Shown here in pieces: positions 56,036-64,000 of a stretch of 64,000 nt of DNA (position 1 is its first letter; each line of letters begins with the position of its first letter). The notes under the pieces were generated by a model that did no database searches, was not told the DNA's origin, and saw only the letters and a program-made list of their open reading frames with translations. The position numbers and the translations under genes are program-made. Origin of the DNA: Massospora cicadina (lineage: Eukaryota > Entomophthoromycota > Entomophthoromycetes > Entomophthorales > Entomophthoraceae); the NCBI GenBank assembly GCA_022478985.1, contig JAKSZP010002694.1:124001-188000 (forward strand), read 5' to 3'.

Positions 56036-56735
56036 GATCTAACATCTTCTCTTGACCGGGATGACCTGCCAGAGGATGGTCGTGATTAGTTGCCATTACC
56101 TCTTGTTGCAGACTCTTCACTGGGACCCAAATCCTTCCCTCATGGCATATGATACCACCCTGAACTGAGAATCCTGCATGCCCCCTGCTTGCCCCACCTT
56201 CTCCTGTCTCTTCTCTTATCCGTTGGCCCAGCTCACATCTTTGCTGCACAGTCTGGATTCTTCCTGCCATTCCTTCTCTCCAGCCCTGAATCGTTGCAAA
56301 CAAGTTCTGTGGCAACATAATGGCTGTGTTGGACTTCCTCAACTCCTCATCAGAAAACACCAGTCCAGAATCACGGCTCAATAAATCTGGCAAGATATTT
56401 TGTTTTCCCAGCTTGTATTCAATCCGCAGGTCATATTGAACCAACTCTAAGTGCCACCGGGCCTGCCTCTGGTTCATCAGGCGTGGGGAATTATAGTATT
56501 CTAAGGCTTGATGGTCCGTTCAGATGACAACCGGGTGCCTGGCATACAATAGGTGATGTTGCCACTCCCCTAAGGCTGCAACTATTGCCAAAAGTTCCTT
56601 ATCGTAAACTAGATAGTTGGTTTTGGCTGGTGCCATCTTCTGACTGAAATAACAGACAGGATGTTCAACCCCATCTTTACCCTCCTGCAACAACATGGCT
56701 CCAAGTGCAAAATTTGATGCGTCAGTCTCTACCAC
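55899..56735 (-). pseudogene. Chromovirus RNase H and integrase zinc-binding region
   Basis: The RNase H part reads ETDASNFALGAMLLQEGKDG and FSQKMAPAKTNYLVYDKELL, with an in-frame stop near 56520. It resumes with RWHLELVQYDLRIEYKLGK and LPDLLSR. The integrase HHCC segment follows: H near HDHPLAGHPGQEK and the Cys pair in HCVVCARAK. The frame then changes into the integrase core ORF (overlap 55899-56035). Confidence 0.85.
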
Positions 56736-57500
56736 GAATGGTTTGTTTGGGTCAGGAGTGCCAGAACTGGGGCTGTCAGCAAACTCATCTTCACTTGCTG
56801 AAATGCCCTCTCCTCAGCCTCCCCCCAAACAAACGGCACGTTTCCCTTCAGTCTTGTCAACGGCACAGCCCATTGGGCCAGATCCCTAGAAAACCTCCAC
56901 ACGAAATTCACCACCCCCAAGAAGCTTCGCACTTCAGTCCTATTCCCAGGAGCTTTCCATTCCCACACCGCCCGCAACTTATCAGGACAGATCGCTATCC
57001 CTTCTTGGAGGACCACGTTCCCTAGGAAGGACACCGATTCTTTATTGAACTCGCACTTGGATGGCTTCAACTTCAAGTCCGCGTTCCTAACCACCTCCAA
57101 CACACTTCTCACATCCCTCACATGGTCCTGTACCGATTTGGAAAACACCAGGATGTCATCCATATAGGCAACACAACACTTACCCACTAAGTCCTCCAAT
57201 ACATGATCAATCATGCGCTGGAAAACTGCAGGGGCATTGCGTAGCCCAAATGGCATAACCCTGTACTCAAAGTTTCCCAGATGACATTTGAATGCCATAT
57301 ACCGCTGGTGCTCATGGCGAACAGGAATTTGATTTAAAGCGTCCAACAAATCCAATTTGGTGAACACCCCACACCTGGAGATCATGGGCAGAATGTTCTC
57401 CATGAGTGGCATTGGATAGGGGTCAGGTTCCGTTACCTCATTAAGGCGTCAGAAATCAACACAATGACGTAACTCCCCCTGATTTGGGAACCAACAGGAC
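56729..57500 (-). pseudogene. Chromovirus reverse transcriptase
   Basis: The palm and fingers are well preserved: VFTKLDLLDALNQIPV, MPFGLRNAPAVFQRMIDHVL and the catalytic YMDD in AYMDDILVFSKS (YMDD at 57155-57166). Then KPSKCEFNKESVSFLGNVV and FLGVVNFVWRFS follow. The upstream part (LRHCVDF then RLNEVTEPDPYPMP) contains one in-frame stop near 57455 and lies in another frame from the protease. A further frame change near 56735 leads to RNase H. Confidence 0.9.
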
Positions 57501-58112
57501 TGGCAAAACCACCGGCGACTTGGAAGGCACAATCAAACCCATATCCAGCATCTTATGGACATAACCCTCCAATGCCTCTCGGGCCTGGGGATTCAACAGA
57601 TAGACTGGACAGCCCTTTGGTAACTCAGAGCCTTCCTTGAACCGGAATCCAAATGCAAAATACCCTGTAGGCGAAAAGGACGCATCACCTTTAGGCCCAA
57701 ACACCTCCGCGAAATCCTGATACTCCCTTGGCAATCCTTCCGCTGACACACTTGAGGTGATTCCACCCATGTGCTTCACCATCGAACCTTGGGACTGAAA
57801 CGTCCATTCACACGTCCCCTGACCTCTAGGCGACAGCAGAACCCTCTCTCTTTTCATATTAAACTGTGGACGGACATGGTGCCACCATCTCATCCCCAGC
57901 ACCACAGAATGTGGCAGGTGAGCTACGGCGTGAAACTCCTCCCTGAATACCTCCGGGCCTTGCCTCAACAGGACCTTGGCCTGTATTCGCCATACCGCCG
58001 TTCTTTTGGAGGTGTCTGCCAACTTCACCCATCCATCCTTCTGTAATGACAATCCATGGCTTCTTTCCCACTTCTCCTCAACATAATTTTCCCCAGCTCC
58101 GGTATCAATCAA
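57456..58112 (-). pseudogene. Chromovirus aspartic protease and linker
   Basis: The active site is read as IDTGAGENYVEEKWE (DTG) at the start of the segment. A hydrophobic VVLGMRWW (the LGM/LGxxWL region of Gypsy proteases) is about 70 residues later. A linker with a REYQDFAEVFG motif leads toward the reverse transcriptase (GLIVPSKSPVVLPVLLVPKS). The reading upstream (LIFPISVLVGMKEGIAVKF) is in a different frame, so the gag-protease junction is shifted. Confidence 0.85.
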
Positions 58113-58423
58113 GGCTAGAACTTCACCGCAATCCCTTCCTTCATCCCCACAAGCACACTGATGGGAAAAATCAGATAAGGATAAGATGAAGTAAGCGGTT
58201 TATTTTGAGGTACCAGATTCACCAGTTTCTTGCGAAAACTATAAGGAACCTTCTTATTCTGAGCCTCAGGATCCTGAGTGGTAATCTCGATGGGAATCCT
58301 TGTCTCCCGCACCTCCACCATACCCTCAGGATTCCCTTGACTCTTCTTCCCTTCCTCCACATAGCTAAACCCCTTAGAACCATATACGGGCTCAGAACCT
58401 GCCCTTCTTCCACCACTCTGTCC

Positions 58424-58945
58424 TCAGAATCCCCCTGGGGGTCGCACAACTTCCTGACAGGCCTGTACCAAACTCAACTGTCGTTCTACCTGCAAGGCTA
58501 AACCCACCTCTTCCTCCAACGTCGCTGCAGGTTTCACCGCCGCCATTGCCAATAATAAATCAGCTTGCAAGTTTTGGCGAAACATGCGCGGAAGCTGAGA
58601 CTCAGGTGCCTTTGCTGCTCTTGCTAATGCGCGGAACATCTGGCCATACTCCTCCACTGACTTCTTCCCTTGACCACACTGCAGTAAAGCCGCCCAGGCC
58701 GAATCCTGCGTCTCATCCGGACATGCTGCATGATCAATCCAATCCAGACATTCCTCCACTGATACGGGTAACCCTGACTGCTCTTCCAAAAGTTCTCGCA
58801 CCCAGTTGGACTGCTTTACTAAAAGTGCCAACAGAACCTGACTTAACTGCAAGGCAAACGAATCCTCCCCACCCGCTGCCTTTGTCAAACGTCCCTGAAA
58901 CTGAACCTGGCTAAACGTCTGGTGGATCAGTTCCAAGTATTCCAA
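58424..58945 (-). pseudogene. Chromovirus Gag
   Basis: This 173-codon reading has the helical capsid-like composition of Ty3/Gypsy Gag. A W-containing CLDWIDHAACPDETQDSAWA region and a GKKSVEEYGQMFRALARA block correspond to the retrotransposon-gag domain. It ends PPGGF-stop. I see no CCHC knuckle between it and the protease, so the nucleocapsid part is missing or unreadable. Upstream sequence 58946-59160 carries no clear reading. Confidence 0.7.
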
Positions 58946-59176
58946 TTTGTAAAATCGTGGGAATTCTTCCTTTGTCCTTCCCAGGCCCTACCACTTTCCC
59001 ACCATTCTGGGACACACACTCTAAAACCCGGTATAATTCATGAAGCAAAAAGATGGTGGAGAATATCACCATCAAGAGTGTTGCAGTATGGTTATACCAC
59101 TTTGGAAACACCACTTCTTCTGGCACCTCTTTTGCTTGCCACCACAACGACAGGAAAGTAAATGAGTTCTGTTTAA

Positions 59177-59999
59177 TGTAACGCACTGGCTCCTTCCAAT
59201 GAGCCACAAATGAGTTGGGCAACAGAATCCATGTTACAGACCATAGGGCTGACAGGGCTCCTGATACTACTCTCCTTGTGTGTGCGCTACAAGATTGGAC
59301 AAGCACCCCTGGAAGACAGTTGCAAGTATACTTAACCCCAGCAACATGCCTTGACTCCAAGACAAGGTATAAAGGGAGCAATAGCTCTCCCAAGCTCACT
59401 CTCAAAGTCCAATTCTTGTTGATTCAAGCCAAACATGGCTGCAGTTAGGCAATATCTTTAAAGTAAACTCAAAGTATAAATATATGAATTTTAAGTTCTT
59501 TTATTTAATATTGGGCCAGGTTGATAGAAAACAGAACTGAGAAGCCTCCAGCTCCCAGTTCCTTCCCTATATACACATGCTAAAAGCTAATATAAAATAT
59601 AACACAAGCTTATGGTGCTAATCTGACTGATGCTTGTGTAAACCTTACAGCAGGATCGCGGAATCCTCACTCAATGGTTCTGTGCCAGTTCCAATCCTCA
59701 ACAGTTCCGCGCCAGTTCCATTTTGAATCCCAAACAAACCGCGAAACTTCCAAGCACCCATTCCATTCCATTCTTGATTTGAATCAAAATTGAATCTTGA
59801 AACTACCCATGTTACTTGATTCCCATTTTTCCTCGACTTGGACGCCCATCTTGCTCCTTGGCCTCCTTCAAGCTCCTGCCCCTTAGGCGTCCTTGCCAGG
59901 ACCAACGCCCCCTCCTCCTCCATACATCCAGAAACAGCCTGCCCTGTCTTACTAAAGATCAGGGCAATGTGATGCTGAGGATAGACCTCAACCGTCACA
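59177..59999 (-). repeat. Chromovirus 5' LTR (823 bp)
   Basis: The plus strand starts TGTAACGCACTGG and ends AACCGTCACA. It differs from the other LTR mostly by single substitutions and a few 1-2 base indels. Confidence 0.95.
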
Positions 60000-60299
60000 C
60001 CCAGGACCTTCCCAAGTAAAAAACCATAGTTTCCTTTCCTTAAAAAAATATTAACTAGCAAGCGAAGGTGCTTATAGTAAATTCATCTTCTAGAATTACC
60101 CCCAATAATTGAAAATATCTGAGATTAATTTTTAAGTATATAAATCATCTTCTTTGAAACTTGAAAATCTAGCGCCATGGACTTCAGAAAGGATTTCTCA
60201 GAACGAGAACAGTGTAGCACTTATGTGCTGCTCCTTAGAGATAACCCTAGCTGTTAATATTCAGATAAAATCTCTTTGATGGTGATGTACCTTTAAAGA

Positions 60300-60725
60300 T
60301 GCCTGCATATCCAACGGACTCACAATTATGTTTTTGGAGCTATATACTGTTTTAAAGGCTATAGCTTTAGCCCTGTTAGAAAACCTTCCAGAGCAACCAT
60401 TAGAAGGCGATGCACATTACACTTTGCTACCTTAACCCCATGTCAAAGATGTGCTAACACCCATGCTCTCAGCTTTTTACCAAACCCTGTCCCCCAAAAG
60501 AGGATGAAGAGCCTCCCAATCCCCCTTCACCCTCTACCATGGTCAATTAGCAGTGTTACTTCCAACTGGATGCATTTTGTTGGTTTTTGTTTTGTGTCAG
60601 TTTGGGGGATCTATTCATCTTGTTTCAGCTGTTTTAGTTTAGTTTAGCTTGCTCTCCTGGACCTCATTAGTGTCCTTCCCCTGGTCAGCTTACCCCAAGT
60701 AAAACTAACTGAATAAATCTAAACC
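60300..60725 (+). mobile_element. ORF1-only element, 5'-truncated copy 4
   Basis: The sequence aligns with the C-terminal end of copy 1: a TPMLSAF match to TPWLSAL, and NPPSPSTMVN-stop (60510-60550) against DPSSPSAMVG-stop. A 3' UTR and the tail GTCCTTCCCCTGGTCAGCTT with a terminal AATAAATC follow. The 5' limit is approximate. 5' truncation is usual for LINE-type insertions. Confidence 0.7.
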
Positions 60726-62739
60726 AAAGATAGCTGCAGATACAAATCTATTTTTTATAAATCTCCAGGGACAACTAAGAGTTATCATCGAAAACATAAA
60801 ATAGTATATGCCTGTAATATTGATAAGCATATAACGTCATGGTCTTATGGATGCTAAATATCTTTCTTTTATGATATAAAGAAGATAGATAAGGTGTTTT
60901 TATATTTGATTAAACTTTTTTAGAATGAGTAGGAAATAAACAAGCGCTAAATGATAGCTTTCCAGAGGTCATATTACTTTTAGCTAATTTCCTAGAAGCT
61001 GTGGCAACTAATGCAGAAAACTAATAAGTTATCTGAGTTAAAAGTTGTTCATCAAATAAAAAACATAAACCTACTTATAGTCATATTATTAAAGAAACTT
61101 TTAAGGTTTATTAGTGCGTATTAGGTATTTTTATAAGCATTGATTTATGAGAATTACATTATTTAAAATAATCTCTGTAGTTTATCCAGTTTTGTCTTTA
61201 TTTTAATGTGGTAGAGAGTTTGATATAATGAGGTAAATTTTAAAATCATATATGTATAATAGATGAAAAGATATGTAGTAGATTGATTTTATTACTGTAT
61301 TACAGCAATAGATATCTACCTCAGTTATATTGCAGTGTTTTAGCTTAGTGATATTTTAAGATTAAGTACTTTTGTCTACTGATAAAGCGGAAAAGGTAAA
61401 TTTTATTGAGATGGCTATATGGTTAATCAACAAGTTAATTTAGGGTGATGTACACAAATGATGTTATAACCTATTTATGGATCACATAAACAGTAACATT
61501 AGAAGGAATAATAGTATAGTTAAAGTTACCTAGCACATATTTAACTTCTTTATAAGAATTACTTAGCATAATAATGAGCAGTGTCTATGCACCTGTAAAA
61601 GCAAGTAATATATGATGTTTGTGCCATATGGTAGTGAAGTAAAACATGATTTAAGTAAAGCCTAAAATTTAATAAGTATTAAAATATTAAAATTTTCAGA
61701 CTAGTTTTACATTAAGCTTTTATATCCATGCTATATGCTTGTGTGTGGAGAGTGTCTGTAATTCTCCTGTTTCTGTTGAGGTGAAGGAAACCCACCACCC
61801 AAGAAGCAGGGAGCATGCTACCAAAACAAATGGAAAGCAAACACCACATATAGTGCTAATTTAAGGTGGCTTGCACATAGCATTAAAGCATAAATAATGC
61901 AACAGAACCAACAAATTCCATGACTTGAAGATATTTGAAGTCTAGACCAAACAGAGCTTCATATCAAAGTGGTCTATAATCAAATTCCAGAGGTATATAA
62001 TCTTTGCAAAACCTATAAAGTATTATGTTCAATATTATTTAAGGCCTCATTGAGGAGATCAGAGGGGAAACCAACTAAGAGGTTTATCTAATATTAGGCT
62101 TTTATAGAGTTTTATATAAAATAAGATGACTGATAAATAAGTTACTCTATAAGAATTTTTATAAAGAAAGTGATGGAAACACCATATTCAACTCATTGCA
62201 GAACTAAGCCAAAATTGGCTAACAAAATTAACTTACCATACTTAATAGTAAGATATCATGAATAAGCCCAAAACAAGTTTTTGATTGTAAATATACAACT
62301 CCCAAACTTAGTAATGTCATATCTGGAATGGAATTTGAAACCCCATATTAATAGAAACACAACACACCTTTTTGTTAATAGAGAAATGTATAGATTTAAG
62401 ACTGTTGATGTAACACCCACAAACATATCATGTGATCACTTGGTACCAACATAAGCATACAAAGCCCTTACCCAACGTTGACCACCAGTATAGTTAAGAT
62501 CAGGTAGGTTGTCCAATTTTGATAGCTTCAGCTTTAGTGACCTCCTTGTTCTTATGCTGTTCCCAGAATTATGTCATGTGACATAAAAGTTTTCTTTTAT
62601 ATTGTTTATTTTTTTATAGATATATCTACTGATTATACTTAGTGAGCAGTATATACCTATCACATTTTAAGTACAAGTCTTGATGGTTATTTGGGTTTTA
62701 AAATAACCCCTATGACTATATAGTATGGTAACTTTTCTC
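60726..62739. other. AT-rich intergenic DNA, no feature supported
   Basis: I see no open reading frame of interest, repeat pair or RNA gene. The composition is uniformly AT-rich. Confidence 0.5.
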
Positions 62740-64000
62740 TCTCGTTGCAATCACTTTTTCAACTTATTCAATTCAAGTCTGATTCTAGTTTGATAATCTC
62801 ACAGAGGAGATTAGTCTGCGCCCATGTCAGGGAGTAGTTGGGCAAGTAAGGTAAGAGGAGCAGGTGGTAGGCCCGCGGCCTCAAGCGTTTAAAAACGCCC
62901 TGAAGAAACTGGCGGAATAGAAAAAAATAAAACTACTGGCAGTCACTATTTCCCCAGAAATCCTCACTTGGCAAGCACAATGCAACAAGTACATCAACAC
63001 GCCGCACTCCCAACCACTCTTGTCAGTGGAATACGGAGTCCATGTGTTTCTGGACATCCAACAAACAGCTCTATGGGAAAAATTTTGTGGGGATGTGTAC
63101 ACTTTTTTCCTGACTGTGGTGTACATCACACCTCACTCCATGTCACGTGTTTGGCTGGACCTCAGTTTCAAAAACAAGGAGGCAGCAGACAAAGCTGTTG
63201 TGGTTCGCATAGTGATTGACCTCCCCAAAGGCAATGGGTCATCAAAATTAAATGCACCAGATGGACAAAATCCAACCAAATTTTCCTCACATTATAGTTT
63301 TGCCTACTACAGTAAAACGTGCCATTTTGGAGCAGCACCTGAAAGATGGTCTCACCATTTATGGCAAAATACAATATTTCTGAGATGCAACACTTTACGC
63401 TGATGCCACACCTGTGCACCAGCAAAGCCATCGCAGTTCTGACCCCAATTGAGGAGATCGTGAAGGACCTAACCCAGATCCTGAACTCCACATATATCAA
63501 TATTGAAGGGCATACCACCCACTCTTTCTGGGTAACCGTGGACAGCGCGCCCCCCATCTGCACCCACTGTGACGCATTTGGTCATAAGGCACATGCATGC
63601 CCCACCAAGGAGGGCATCACATTATAAGAGCACCCCTCAGCGGCCATGGCCAGTGGAGAGGCGCACTACGAACCAACTGCAAGCACCAAAGAGGCTTTCC
63701 CATGGGGAGCACAAGGCTGCTACCTACTGGTAAAACCTATTTCCCTGCAAGAGCGGAAGAAGGCCAAGCAGGCCCACGGCCAAGGAAGCGGCCAAAGTCA
63801 CCACCGCTATCCCACATTCCCAATACCAGGAGGACATCAAAACCTTTGCAGTGGAAGCAACTCAGGAATCCATCAACTAATCAGATTGGGAAGCCCATAC
63901 CAACTTGGGCCACCCAATCTGAAGATCCAATGGGTGACTCAATTTCACCTGATCTTTGCAACCAAGCTCCAGTCAAAACTGACTTGGTTTCCAACCTACC
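62740..64000 (+). mobile_element. LINE C-type element, 5' part, runs off the window
   Basis: The 5' UTR (TTTGATAATCTCACAGAGG) aligns with that of LINE C at about 26200, and the ORF1 matches it throughout. Only the 5' UTR and ORF1 are inside the window, so an endonuclease and reverse transcriptase are expected just beyond 64000. It is better preserved than LINE C. Confidence 0.8.
62960..63900 (+). pseudogene. LINE C-type ORF1 with intact CCHC knuckle, frameshifted
   Basis: An RRM-like VWLDLSFKNKEAADKAVVVR block lies at about 63150-63210. After a frame change near 63350, a second reading has IEEIVKDLTQILNSTYINIE, then DSAPPICTHCDAFGHKAHAC at 63541-63600 with perfect C-x2-C-x4-H-x4-C spacing (Cys from 63559). 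This frame stops at 63627 and remnants continue in another frame. The domain order (RRM-like, then knuckle) parallels the ORF1-only elements, suggesting a common ORF1 ancestry. Confidence 0.7.

Larger units (their letters stand above)
54033..59999 (-). mobile_element. Full-length Ty3/Gypsy chromovirus (5967 bp), frameshifted
   Basis: Two 823 bp LTRs flank gag, protease, RT, RNase H, integrase and a chromodomain in canonical order on the minus strand, with a 5 bp duplication CCCAG outside. By eye the LTRs differ at roughly 30-40 positions, so the insertion is fairly young but not new. A purine-rich TAGGGGGGTGA precedes the 3' LTR (plus-strand 54856-54866). The primer-site region is TTAAACAGAACTCATTTAC (59158-59176); I did not match it to a tRNA. 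Stops and frameshifts in pol make it non-autonomous. Confidence 0.95.

Overview
The window looks like nuclear DNA of a repeat-rich eukaryote, most likely a fungus with a large, transposon-loaded genome. Evidence: one recognisable host gene, a fungal-type seven-transmembrane receptor with 32-35 nt introns and CTAAC branch points; a chromodomain Ty3/Gypsy element; and APE-type LINEs whose ORF1 carries a CCHC knuckle. The order is not certain. The Helitron-type relics resemble families common in animals and early-diverging fungi. Almost everything else is mobile DNA or its debris, and most element ORFs are broken.

Layout. 1-5458: LINE A, 5' end outside the window. 5480-6830: Helitron N-terminal relic (-). 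7032-8920: complete 1.89 kb ORF1-only retroelement (copy 1). 8936-15060: AT-rich DNA with several tRNA-derived SINEs. 15068-16300: Helitron helicase C-terminus (-). 16303-19573: Helitron-like non-coding ends around ~60 bp repeats. 19914-21085: receptor gene (+). 21367-23264: ORF1-only element copy 2 (-). 25347-34644: two LTR-like repeats enclosing LINE C (26149-31371) and divergent ORF1-only copy 3 (31845-33727). 34645-50540: degenerate Ty3/Gypsy pieces in both orientations, with a nested SINE and tiny LINE footprints. 50581-52227: TRIM-like LTR element. 52598-52882: SINE. 54033-59999: nearly complete chromovirus (-). 60300-60725: truncated ORF1-only copy 4. 62740-64000: 5' part of a second LINE C-type element.

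The elements appear to form one mobilisation network. LINE C, the ORF1-only element and three SINE families share variants of one 3' tail (TCCCCTGGTCGGC..TACCTCAAATAAA). LINE A, copy 3 and three micro-insertions share another (GGGACCATCTAGTACTAAAA). This is the pattern expected if the SINEs and ORF1-only elements borrow LINE reverse transcriptase through the tail. The TRIM likewise shares LTR termini, polypurine tract and primer-site region with the chromovirus. Target-site duplications (TSDs) read directly from the sequence fix many boundaries. The best candidate for a little-described system is the ORF1-only, half-LINE family together with its tail-sharing partners.
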